Shown in pieces: positions 24,274 to 36,700 of a stretch of DNA of 64,000 nucleotides. Position 1 is the first letter of the stretch; the number at the start of each line of letters is the position of its first letter. This stretch comes from Morchella semilibera (Eukaryota; Ascomycota; Pezizomycetes; Pezizales; Morchellaceae), in contig WBVU01000018.1 in assembly GCA_009192285.1 (NCBI GenBank), positions 124,001-188,000 on the forward strand. Direction: 5' to 3'. The notes beneath the pieces were generated by a model that was not told the DNA's origin, did no database searches, and saw only the letters and a program-made list of their open reading frames with translations. Position numbers and translations under genes: made by a program.

Positions 24274-25440
24274 TCACTTCCTCTTCTTCCCCTTCTCCCC
24301 CGGCTTCCTCTTCCCCCCCGGCTTCCCCTTCCCCCCCGGCTTCCCCCTCTCCCCCTCCTCCGCCTCGTCGTCCTCGTCCACAGAAAGGTCGCCCTCCCTC
24401 TCGGGGTCGAAATCCTGGATCTCGTCGTCCTCGTCGTCCTCGAGCAGCATGTACTCCTCCTCCTCCTCCTCCTCTCTCACCTTCAGGTCGTCGCTGCCGT
24501 CGTCGTCGTCGTCGTCGTCGTCTTCGGCGAGCTCCCTCTCGTCCATCTCGTCCATTAAGTCGTTGATCGCCGTCTCCTTCTCCTCCTTACTCATCTCGTC
24601 CCACTCGGCGCCGAACGTATCCCTCCCAAACTTCTCCTCCTGCTCCCTCCACTCGCTCAGGACCTCCTCCCTCTCGCGCGCCCCCATCCCCTCCCACGCC
24701 TCCCCAACCAGCTGCCTCCCCAGCGCGCCCTCCCGCCACTCGGCCACAGCCCGGTCCCGCTCCGGTTCACTCATCGCGTCGTACCCCGGGCCGACAACCT
24801 CCCTGCGGAACTCCTCCTCCTCGCGCCTCTCCTCCTCCTCGCGCCGCCGCTCCTGCTCCTCCCTAGCCGCCTCCCACTCGCGCTGCCGCCGCCGCGCCAG
24901 CGACTCGTCCGTCGCCTCCGAAACACCCATCCACATGCCCGCCACCTCATCCACCTCCTCCCCGCCCGACACCCACTCGCGCAGCCGCGCGCAGCCGTGG
25001 CGGTTGCGCTGCACCGTGGCGGCCACGCGCGAGGCGGCCACGCCGGCGGCCACCCCCGCGTCGAGGAGGTCCGACCACTCGAACACGAGCCTCTCGATCT
25101 GCTCGTACTGCGTTGCCGCGCCGATGCGCGCCGTTATGCCGTCCATGGCCTGGCACCACTTGTCGGCGTTGGGGCGGGCGCCGGAGTTCCAGTCGCTGTT
25201 ACTGCCGCCGCCGCCGGTTCTGGGCGGCGGTTTGCCGCTGCTGGGGCCGCGCTTGGGGGGCGGTTGGCCCTTCTTGTGGGTTGGTTTGCCCTTCTTTTGT
25301 TTCTTGTGTGGGGTGGGCGTGCTTGTGAAGGCGCGGAGGGGGGGGAGGGGCACCGTGGTGGGCGTGGGCCGTGGTCGGAGGAGGGGGAGGAGGGCCCTCG
25401 TGCTGGGCCGGGAGAGGGCTCTGAGGGCTGCGGAGCTCAT
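24274..25440 (-). CDS. Predicted mitochondrial acidic coiled-coil protein with three internal repeats
   Basis: This is a single open frame of 388 codons. Residues 1-40 lack acidic residues, are rich in Ala, Leu, Arg and Ser and end in LRAFTS, like a mitochondrial presequence. Next come a Lys/Pro/Gly-rich linker (41-80), a region with Trp and Leu residues (84-175), a Glu/Arg coiled coil (185-213), and three repeats of about 30 residues (from about 215, 244 and 275). Each repeat has the pattern G-x-x-(Y/W)-(D/E)-x-M-(S/G)-x-x-E-(R/K). The C-terminus has Asp and Glu runs (307-360) and a GKPGGK-type basic tail. I do not recognise the family. The opposite strand carries a 455-codon Ser-rich frame, but the presequence, coiled coil and repeats make this strand the coding one. 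Third-codon positions are strikingly G/C-rich compared with other genes here. Confidence 0.7.
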   Translation of the reverse strand: MSSAALRALSRPSTRALLPLLRPRPTPTTVPLPPLRAFTSTPTPHKKQKKGKPTHKKGQPPPKRGPSSGKPPPRTGGGGSNSDWNSGARPNADKWCQAMDGITARIGAATQYEQIERLVFEWSDLLDAGVAAGVAASRVAATVQRNRHGCARLREWVSGGEEVDEVAGMWMGVSEATDESLARRRQREWEAAREEQERRREEEERREEEEFRREVVGPGYDAMSEPERDRAVAEWREGALGRQLVGEAWEGMGAREREEVLSEWREQEEKFGRDTFGAEWDEMSKEEKETAINDLMDEMDERELAEDDDDDDDDGSDDLKVREEEEEEEYMLLEDDEDDEIQDFDPEREGDLSVDEDDEAEEGERGKPGGKGKPGGKRKPGEKGKKRK

Positions 25441-27227
25441 CTCTGTCTGTCTGCAGATCAGTCGGGTGTGCGCAAACCAATGGAGGACGTACTGGGGCTG
25501 TATCTTGTTAGCTAGTACAATGCAGTGGATTAAGATGGAATGGTAGACCTGTGGTGTATGTATGTAGTTGTGTCAATTGGCTGTCGAGTCTGTGTATATC
25601 AAAGGAGCGACGTTTTGAAATTTGATGATCGATCACGAGAATCGATACGTAGCTAGCCGGATGTGGAATACGTAGTTACTTGTAGTTTGCGTCACAGGCG
25701 TGCACTCGGATGTATAGGACATGCAAGTACCGCACCTGTATCTCTTGATTCTCTCTTCTGTATCAGGGTGTGTATTGTGTATTGTGCCATTTGGTGGGGA
25801 GCGCAGATATGATATATATTGATGTTGTACGTAGGGAGAAGTAATTATCACTGTCTTGTCAGTCAGCTATATATATATACAGTTAAAGTGCAATGACGGT
25901 GGGTATAATTATAACTGTACTGTGGCTATAGCACCACGTCGACCCTCTCCTCGCTACAGTACCGCTATATATATAATTATAAGGATACATTATGTGACAG
26001 TTCTGCATCCACTTACCGCCCCCCGTTACGGCGGTACTGCATATTAAAGTGGCGTTCTCATATGACATCTGCCGGTCCCGAGTTATATGAGGATGTCCTT
26101 GAGTACTTATTTAGTGAAGCTGTACTCTGCGGGTATCCTTATATACAGGGAGATCCAGAACGGACTCGGATTATCGGGCACAAAGGGACTGACATGACCT
26201 TAGATGTGTAGTCACGTGTGCAAAACTCGACTCTTCCTCTTCCCACGTACGCCCAGTCCCAGAACCTACATAGCTTTGTGGTGATGACCTCCCCCACATA
26301 TATAAGAAGTGCCGGCCAGCCAGCTGCAGGTCACCCAAACTATGTACATACATAAAGTATCCCTAGAGGCCAGCTACAGCCACTCTTCAAAAACGCCAGT
26401 GGTTCATATACAACATGGCCAGTGCCCAGGCTTACAGAGCTGAAGCAAAGACCCCCATCTACAGAACTACAGAAACCCGATACCAGAATAAAAACACATG
26501 TACTGGCGGCCTTGGATCTGAAGCAATGCACAGTTTAGTTGGGGTCGTATCGAGTCCGAGTCACGAACACTTTTGGCGGGGGGCTGTATGTATATGTATA
26601 TCTTTAACCTCCCGATAACGGGGTTGTGCTGGATATGTTGGTGTACTCGGGGAGCTCTCCGGTTTATTTCTATCCGTGTGTGTCCTTGAAACGGGAGTTC
26701 CTACCATAACGTCGACGCCCCTCGTGCCCAATACACAGCATCAAAAGATGGATGGATCACTACAGCGTTCCCGTCAATACACTACACCCAGTAATACGGC
26801 ATTGGCACAGCCATATATTCCTCCCCAAAGGCGGTCTTTGCCACCAAACCCACAACTACAACTACACCCCATCCCCCATCCCCCAGCAGTGCACAAAGCA
26901 GGTAACGGCCAACCTTCCCAAAAAAACGAATATCACACCGTGTCGATACCTCACATCCTCACCTGGATCACACACCATCACTCGACGCCACACGGCCAAC
27001 CCGGAAGGCATCTCATGCGATGCCCTCCCTGCTAGAGTAGGCATGGCCCGGCCCCCAAAAAGAAAATTGGGGGATGCACGCGTGTCTTGGGCGCTCGGGC
27101 CACGGTGTATGCTAGCCTCGCTCCTCCAGTCATGTCCCGGCGGGCAGGGCAGTGGGTACATGTACATGTACATATCGCCTGCCTACCTACCTACCTAGAT
27201 GAGGTTCCGCGCTGTCGGGATCGTGAA

Positions 27228-27228
<1 letters not shown>
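25441..27228. other. Gene desert, left part
   Basis: No supported gene. The first 400 bases should hold the promoter of the acidic mitochondrial protein gene. The remainder has short open frames without motifs, alternating TATATA runs (25869-25880, 25964-25976), and two overlapping TACATGTA octamers at 27157 and 27163. Confidence 0.4.
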
Positions 27229-27261
<33 letters not shown>

Positions 27262-30200
27262 TTGTGGCGGAGGCACTTGGCCCCCGCCCCCCGCCACGGG
27301 TGGGTGAGGTGAGGTGAGGTGAGTGATACACTGTGATCGGATGGTATCTAGCTGGGAAATGGACACTTCTAGCTAACAGGCCCCCAGGGGGGGGTGATTC
27401 GTCGGGGTTTTTTTTTTTTTTACCTCTCTCGTGGTATGGGTTTTGTGCTGGTCTCTTTCTGTCTTTCTGTCTTCCTGTCTGTCTGTCACGGCCTAACGCG
27501 GATCGATCCAGAGCTGGCAGTGCTGACGAGAAGGTTTGCGGGTTAGCATTAATCTTACTCACTCACTCACTCACTCACTCAGCCATATCCGTGTACGAGC
27601 TGAGTGAGCGCCAATATACATACATACACCCGCGTACACCACATCTTTCTGATACATTACTTTGTGACGATAGAGCAAGCTGACTGACTGACTCTCTCTG
27701 CAAGTAGGGTACATGTATGTGACATTAGCTAGCTAGCTAGCTGTTTGTGACGAGCAAGCTGACTCTCGGTGGGGTATATATCATGTACATGTATGTGTAT
27801 ATATGATTTTATATATATAAAGTGTATAATCACACACACATAGTACCTACATAACCACATGTTTTGAGTATACGCGCGCTATACGTGGCAGTGGGATATA
27901 AGAAATATCGTCGTGTCAGATATTGTGCGTATGAGTGAGTGAGTGAGTGAGTGAGTGAGTGAATGGCCGGTACCCTGAGGGCACAAAATATGATTTTAGC
28001 AGCTACATACAAGTAGCTAGCATAGTACATGTACGTATGAGTACTTGTATGTATGTACGTATGGACTTGCTTCATTCATTGCAACCCAGCTGTGTAATAG
28101 CATGCATAGCATAGAACAGCATAGAACAGAATATAGGCATATATGTACCTACACCAGTACAGTACAGCCTAATTAACAATACCTTACCACCCGCGCAAAC
28201 CAGAAACACATCCCTCGATCAGGGTAAGGTTTTGATTCTTGAGGCTGAAGCACAACACCGGATAGAAAGATCCTGATGCAAGAGTAGAGTAGATATGCCA
28301 CCAGTGCATACACCCACCCACCCACCCACCCAGTACCCCCCCCCCCCCACCCATCCCACCACCACTGCACGGCGCGCGCACCAGCAGCCAGATTCACCGT
28401 CTTGCATAACTAACCTCCTCTCCATGTATCTCTCTCTACCCTACTCTACCCTTTCCCAACCATGATCTTCCGTGCGTCGGTCATATGGTTTCCTCGCTGA
28501 CAAAATTTTTAGCTGGAGAGCAATATCAATTGGGGCCAGCCATCATCCAGCCAACACCCACCACCACCGCTGCTATATATATAAATACATAAATATATAA
28601 TTATATAGATGTATGTATGTACCAGGTATGGCATGGGGGGGGCTCTGGTTCGGGTCGGGATCCAGCGCGCGATTGCCGCCGTAAACGGGTTTGGAGTATC
28701 AGTTTCCTGTTTTGAAAAGAGGGCTAGAAAGGCTAGAGGGCAAAGAGAGACGATATGTCTACAATCTAATTCAAGAGAAAAAACACGAACCCGTGTCCTA
28801 GAGAATAAGCTCCGTCCGCACCGCACCGCCGCACCGGCCGGCTGCTAAAATTGGAAGCTGTACTTCGCAGAAGAGCAGAGAAACCGGACCCTCGCCGGCA
28901 AACAAACAAACCAAAAAAAAAAAAAAAAAAAAAAAACTGGCCCGATCCGTGCCGTGAATCAGAATCACAAGTTAAGGGCCCCTACATACATACATACATG
29001 TAGATAGATAGCTGAGCAAAAGGCAACCCAGGCAGGCAGGTAGGCAGGCAGGCAGGCAGGTAGGCAGGGCGGGATCAATGTGATACCCGAAACTTTTTTT
29101 TTTCCCTTTGTTTTTTGTTTTTGCATATTATGCGCAGCTCCAATATTTAGATCACGGTCGCAGGTATAGGTAGGGGTACCTACCCCCTTTGGCGAGCGAG
29201 CGAGCGAGGGTCCCCCCCCCCCCCCCGGCCCTCCCTCACTCACTCACTCCCTGACTCCATATGCGGAGGAATCCTATTTGGAAAAAGGGAAAAAAAAATA
29301 AAAATAAAAAAGAGTTGAGGGATTGATTGACGTTGGAATAAGGCCTGGGCTGATCCAGCGCAGATTATGCGTTTGGCTGGATGCGAAGATACAGCAGACT
29401 GGTGGTGGGTGGTTGGTGCACAGACAGACAGACAGACTGACAGACAGACAGAGAGAGAGATACAGGGCTCGCGTGCCGCGGTATCCATGGCATGGCATGA
29501 CGGGCGTCGATCAAGATGTTGAGAACGTTACTATTCTATCCTGGCTACATGGCAGCTAGTGCTAATAGAGAACTGTACTATCATACTTGGTATTGATACT
29601 CGACCTGTAGTAATGTACTCGTGTGGTTGTGATCAATTAGAGTGAATATGTAGATGTATGTGGAGGTAAGGTATATGTAGAGAGTATCATGATCATCATG
29701 TAGGACAATCTATCCGTGAGACTCCATTCGCACAACATACATAGCCTTCCCCCCCAGAGATCTAGCTAGCTGCACTGCAGCTGAGCCGGAACTCATCAAA
29801 AGAATTTAATGCTTGATGGTCATGAACACCATGTAGATAGGCATATAGTCAACTGCCAGAAAAGATATCTACATTATTTCTTTGATGATACACATCAATC
29901 ACCGTGCTACGATCAAAGTTTCGAATTGCCGATTAGTGGGAATCGAAGATCCCTGGCTATTTCACCGTCTGTCCGTCCGTCCGTACAGTAAGTTCCCTCA
30001 CCACCACCACCCCCCCACCGTCCGCCCCCCCGGCCCCCTCCGCTAAGATAAAAACTCCGATGGTTGATCCCAGGCGCGCGATGCTTCATCTCCCGCAGCT
30101 TCCCAGCACCGCCCAGCCTGTAGAAACGTCGCTGGGGAAGTGAAAGGTGTTTGGGCAGAAATCTCGTCTCCAAACATGGACAAGCTTTATCAATGATCAG

Positions 30201-30700
30201 CCAGCAAGCAAGGTGGTGGTTAATATTCGATCAGTACAAGGGATATCCTGCAGCAGCAGCAGCAGCAGCAGCAGTAGTGCAATGGTGTGTCGCCGTGTAG
30301 AGTAGAGTGTACTTTTTCCCTTGATCTAGTACCGCTTGCAGATAATAGATACTTACATATCTACACTTCAGACGAGTATACTCGACCCCGGAGTAAAAGT
30401 ACTCATGGTGTTTTAATTCAGTCCAAGGGTCAATCAAGAATGTACTTATTTTACAGAGCATCGCGGTTGTACAACATGCTGTCATGTCCAAAAGAACACA
30501 TCCATCGATCTAGGTAATCACTTAGTATCGGACCCAGCGCGTTCATGCAAGGGATTATGTAGAGAGTTATCCAGCACATACCAAATCAAGTCTCTCCATG
30601 ATAGAGTAATCTCATACCATTTGGTCATATGTCACCACCACCACCACCACCTCCACAAGTGGCGGCGAGGGTTTTGTCTAAAAACTGGAATCTATCCCGT
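27229..30700. repeat. Microsatellite island
   Basis: A dense series of short tandem repeats: (GCTG)8 at 27229-27260, (ACTC)6 at 27557-27581, (TGAG)7 at 27932-27962, CACC units near 28312-28331, a C run at 28337-28348 and an A run near 28914-28937. Then come GGCA units at about 29030-29069, a C run near 29212-29226, CAGA units at about 29421-29451, (CAG)8 at 30251-30274 and ACC units at about 30634-30650. The (ACTC) and (TGAG) arrays are complementary and about 350 bases apart. No gene is supported; four TACATGTA octamers occur (27710, 27786, 28026, 28995). Confidence 0.75.
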
Positions 30701-33700
30701 GGAATTAACTTAACTTGTAACCTGAAAAAGCAACAACCATAAAATCAGGAACACAACTTGCATGGATTGCGGTATTTACAATGGGACCCGCGCGCGCCGG
30801 CAATTTTTTTTCCCCCTTCTCTTTCTCAAATAAGAGTACCTTGGCGTCTAATTGAAATCCAGACGTTGTTACGTTCCGCTACTACATTGCTAGGCCTGTT
30901 CACGATATCTCACTCGAAAAGTGGCTTAGCGTGGGGTTGTAGTGGGCAGAGTAGAAAAGGATCGTCAGCTAAGCATGAATCTCACTTTTTTTTGAAATAC
31001 TTCCCCACGGGGTAAGTTGTCTCTGCTGCAGTCGGTACCTAGACACTACCCGCATGAGGCATATACATAGAAGTCTCAACTTCCCGTAGTTCAAGTCAGG
31101 CTGAACGTACCTGTACTATGGCCCCAGTCATGTCAGTCAATCAGTCAATCACTGTCAATCAGTCAGCCAATCAGTCAATCCAGGCCAGGCCAGGCCAGAC
31201 CAATTTTGAAGAGGATTCAGAGAGAGCATGAGTTCAATTTAGCACGAATAAGCGATTAGGAGTGGTGCTAGAGGCGCAGAGTCCAGACTTGCCACGATAT
31301 CTATTCCGATACGACCGGCCATGCTTGAGAATTACCAGGTTATCAGCACAGGAGAAACGGTTCGGTTCGGTTGACCACACACATTCCGTCGATTGAAGAC
31401 CCCACATTTCCGTTCCCCACAGTCTAGGTCTCCTTCTTACATATGTAGCCCTGCTCTAATTACATGTAATTGCTTACGTGTGCAGGAGGTACATACGCGG
31501 CTGATCTCGAAGTCAGTCGAAAATCCTATAAAATCGTTACGGGTTATAGTTACAGTTAAATACCCCCTCAGCTCTCATACATAAGTTCGAATTGCATCAC
31601 CCCCCCCCCCCACATGTTGACAGCATGCTCAACGTCTTCCACGTACTACTCATGTCCAATGGCCATATTTTCAACCATGGTACTATCAGTTCGATCACCT
31701 AAGTATAGATATCCGTTCCGTTGGCAGGCATCGCTTTTAGAACCAGGCCGCAGTGATTGGATCTGTGCGTTTTTGCTAAAAACATTCGAGTAATTGACGA
31801 AACACGATTTATTTATCTGATATGTTTATAAAACAAGGCGAGGGGGGGTTTCCACGACCGGTGCAGTGCATCATACCCGGGTTATCACAGGTCTGGTAAG
31901 AACGTGCACATATATAAGGCGTGCCATATAAACGAGTTGGTTTGATAGGCTTGCATCTATTGGCGGGTTAACGTTGCAGGTTCAATAGGATATGGAGGGA
32001 AATGTCTCATCAGCCCACGTACACAGACGGTATCAAGATATAATTTCTGATAATCCTACGCATAACAAGCTGCCGAGGCGGAGTAGAGTCTCTTTTGGAT
32101 ACGAGTATGAATTAGAAGAGAAGTCTCTAGAACTCTACTTAATGGCCTCTTGGCACGCTCTATAATACAGTATACGTATATATACTGGTCTTTGGCATGC
32201 ACGTGGCTCAAACCGTGTCCTCGTGCTTTTCATATCTCTCAACTTTATAGTCTATATGATTCTATATCATTACCCTCAACCCCGAGATGTCAGGGGCATC
32301 CAAAACCTAAAATACCAATTATAAGCTTAAGCGTAAAAGAAAGAAAAAATATCCATCTAGCTACATGTATCTTCACGCCTTATCACTCGCCTAACAACCA
32401 ACCCCACCACCTCCAACCAACGGGCCCGAGAAAAAACAAACTCGTCGATCCCGTCTTCCAAAAATCCATGTCAACCTAGCCAACACGACTTTCCTCCCTG
32501 CCAGATTTTTTTTTTCATATTTTTTTTTCGCACCACCACCCACCTACCCGGCTATCTAGCTAGTTAGGTGATGATGATCCCATCGCGACATAAGTACCTC
32601 AAGTAACCAATGAACAAGACACCCGGTCTGCCTGCGGGCAACCTCGAAAAAAAAAAAAAAAAAAAGCAACAGCCTACAGACAGGGTCCCGGAGATCGTCT
32701 CCTGGGCGAGAAAAAAGAAGGAAGAGGGGAGGCACTGCGTAACTGGCGATGCAGGCTTTTTTTTCTTCTTACTAAAGATCACAGGCTCACGACCAGTGGG
32801 TACAACTCTACATAGCCCGCTTGTTGGCCAGAGGTTTGGCTCTAATAAATTGAACTGGTTCTAAATTGGGAAGGTTATACATAAGTTTTGGGGGTAGGTA
32901 TGGCGTTAGGTAGGTCAGATCTACAAATCTATTAGGTACTTGGACGATTCGAAATTTTATCTTATTCTACCCTTGCCCCAGGTCGAGTCCAGCTGGTCCG
33001 ATGACCGACTGACTTAAGTACCATGCGCTTATTCTAGCTATGTACCTTGCCAAGGTGATAGAAATGTGGGGTATGTGCCCGAGTGACTTTCTATGCTTTA
33101 GTTTTTTCAGGACTTGACAATTTGACCTATGTACATGTAGTTACTCTACCTACCCTACCTGCTGCCCAGGTACAGGTAGATCAGTTCCACCCCGTAAATC
33201 TGTATTCGTACCAAACCCCGGTCCAGACTAAACAGATAGAGACATCGGTGCTCGTTATCTATTGGAAGTCCACAACCAAGCTGCTGGCCTGGAACCATCG
33301 GCGTTACCATCGGATCGGTTGTTTCTACCTATATATACATAAGGCGCAGTCCCCCGCACACTTCCCTCCCCGGTAGAGATACCTACACATAGTAGTACAT
33401 ACTCTCGCTCTCCAGGTTAGGGTACAAAGTGGGGCACGGCGGTATCGATATGCTTTTTTATGTATCTTTCGACGTATGTAATTGAGATGGCGCGAAGGGG
33501 GCCGCTCGCTCGGTTGGCCTCAGATGCAGGTCAGATAGGAATCCGATTTCGATCCTGAGATAAGATTTGCTGAACGGGGTTTGGCGATGGTCGATCTGTT
33601 TCAGTTTGGATTGCTTGGGAAATAGAAGTGGTGGTGTAGGTGGAGGAGGTGGTGGTTGTTGCGAGACATCTGAAGAGATAGGGTAACTCTGACTGTGGGA

Positions 33701-36700
33701 TGATCAAACTCTTCATTAACTCAGCTCAGTGGACGGATAGAGGCGTAAAGGTGCTCTCCAGCTGTTCACAAAGCAATGTACCTGGTAGTGATGCTCTGGT
33801 AAGACAGCGACATCAATAATACGGATAGAGCAGACGGCATGCCACCCACCGGATACTTCTCCCTTTCCAATGACGATGGACTGGACCCCTAATCTTATGG
33901 TATTACTCTACGGCTAATATAAAATCTTAGACTGTGTCTACATCATCGTGCGGCGACGGCGCCTACAAAATGTAGCTAGCCCAACTTTTTACTTCCTTAG
34001 TTAAATCTTGGGTCTCCTTTAGTTAATCGTCACGTTATCAACGAACATTCCATCAAACCTGAATACATAGAGCTAGGGGATAGTAGGTAATTACATGTAG
34101 CTTTTTTTTTTTTTTTTTTTTCCTTTCACCGCCGGCAGAGTGCATGTTCCTTTTTCCCCCTCTGCGTTGTCCTCAGTTTCCGATATCTTGGTTACGTGGA
34201 AATAGATCGTGGTCAGATGTGGAATGACGTACTTTCCCGGCAATTAGATAAGAGGAAGAATAGCTAGAAAAAAAGTGAAGATTATGAGTGAGTGAACGAG
34301 TGAGGGTCTGTAGGCTGTAGTTACTAGAGTAGTTGGCCAAGCAAGAGACATAGTTAAGGGTTGTCGTGATGGATGGATGGACAGATGGCATAGTACCTGC
34401 AAGCTAGTCATGTGTGAACGTTACACGATATTGTGATTGTGGGGTTTCAGAAGGGGGAAACGTGAATATTCAACTTTTAGTACCTCATGTGCTATGATGA
34501 AATCGTTCACGGGCAGAGCTCAGGGTTCGCTTTGCATAATCAGCCCATTTTACCCCCTTCCCTTGAATTACGCTAGTTGGAGTAGTTGGAGCAAGCAAGC
34601 CATGCATTTGGTTTGATTTTTTCGTCTGATCTGATGCACTGTAGGTACTGGGTGGGCAGAGTTATGTACCGAAAAGTACATGTATGTAGGGGGAAAGAAA
34701 GAAAGGAAGCGAACGGATTGTTTCTCTCACGACCACAATCATCACCCCCCTTCTTCGTTCCTTTTTTTCTCTGCTTCAACCTCACGATATTCTACATCGA
34801 TTTCATTGGCCTGGTCACAGTGAGTTACAGCTAGAATGACAGCACAGCAGCACCACTAGGATACATACCGGAAGTGAGTATCTACATATGATGTATCTAC
34901 ACTACATCCTCAAACTCTCCTTATACATCATCATCAACTTTAAAGATACATGTATCCTAGGATAATGACGCATCAAAAATTTATGAATTTTTTTTGTCAT
35001 CTACGTCGAATAAACATATCTCAAGCACCACTCATATTTTATTTCTTCCGCTGCACAAAATTAATTCCCCGCATTAATCCCTTTTTCCCCATGATATGAT
35101 GCTGCTGACTGAGGGGTTTTGTTATCTCACGATGATTCCCCCTTTGGTGTTTTAGCAGTCGGATTAGCACGGTGACCGCGCATGCATCGGAAAAGGGCTG
35201 TTTTTATGCTGTGTCCGCCGTGTCCAGGTCCAGTCACTTGCTGTTAGCATGACACTCAACGTGTAAAGGCGGCGCAGCATGAGCTGGGGACACCTCCCTC
35301 AAAACTAACCCGCTAACCCGTAAGCTAGTGACAGGCCCCCCTTTGCTTTTTCCCAATCACCACTAAGCGAAGGAGATCTTTTTTCTGCTTCCCATCTGTA
35401 CCACAACGGCGGCGAAGAAGGAAGGAGGGAAAGAAGGGGTTGGTCCCTTGATCACCTACCTACCTACATACAACCTGCTTCCACCTCCATCATCACCGTC
35501 ATCATCGATTCAATCAACTGCGTGGTCCGGCTGCGTGTGTTGAAATGTGTTCCTACAGTTTTTTTGCTGGTGATGGCGCCTGGCGGTCACATAATATGAA
35601 AACAATACTAAGGTTAACTATTACCTCCTAGTCCTCCCTTTTCCGTGATCCCTCTTTCTCTCCCGCGATGTGTTATGTCGTTCTGCTGCTGTGTCTGCGC
35701 CTGTGAGGATTTACAAACAGAAAAAAAAAAAAATTAATTTTTAGGAATCAAAGCATCAGCTGCCTCAGCACCAGACAGCTTCCCAGACAAAAGGGCTAGA
35801 TCCGTACCCGCGACGATCCATCCAGCTACTTACATGTACAGACCCTACATACGCCATTCCTCACATCCCCCATCACAAAAGAAATCATATTTCAAAGTGG
35901 AGAAACTCCAGGAAGTATCAATGCGGCTCAAATTTATTTATATGTTTTTTTTTTTAAAAAAAAAAACCTTCACATTGAAAAAAAAATGGAGGGGCAGGTG
36001 AGGGGCATGGAGGGGCAGAGCTCAGGGTCCGATAGTAAACAGGGCCAAGCCCTATCGTATCGACTATCGATAAGAAAAGAAACAGCTTACGTGGGTAGGG
36101 TGCCGCGTTACCGCTAGAAAAATGTGGATTAATAAATGTATTACTCTACGATCAGCGGAGATGGGAATACCTTCCGTAGCTATTATGTGAAGTGGAAATC
36201 AGGTCAAGGGTACCAATCTTATTTTTTTTTTATAAAGAAAAAAAAAACATTGGCAGCCACAACATCGTGCTGTACGTGCACAGGACATTACTCTCGTTCG
36301 ATACCGACGTCATTGAGTTGCAGACCGAACAAACACAGAACACAACAACAGCCGGCCTCGTCGGATTTTTTTTTTTTATGAAATCAAATCAAATCCTTGG
36401 ACTGAATTGCACACGCTAAAGCCCACACACCCACATATATCCTCGCGTCGAAAGGTTTACAATAGGCATGGTTAGCAAAGAGAGAAGACGCAGGGCGGCT
36501 CCCGCGGCGGCGGTGGGAAGCCTGTAGGTGGTGCGGTTCATCTTTCCTTCCCCTTCCTAAAATACATGTATATTCTATCTCCGGTAAAATACCTAGATAC
36601 GTGTAGGAAGAGGGAGAATATGGTTATATTGTGTTTGGGTCTGGGGAAAGTCGAAGAAATCGCCCCTGCTCTAAAGGACTATCAGATTGAGCTGGAAACA

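Noticed and set aside
24179-25546. 455-codon plus-strand open frame, Ser/Arg/Pro-rich
   Set aside because: It is the antisense of the acidic mitochondrial-type gene. Its serine runs are the complement of Asp/Glu codons, and it has no domain, whereas the minus strand has a presequence, coiled coil and repeats.
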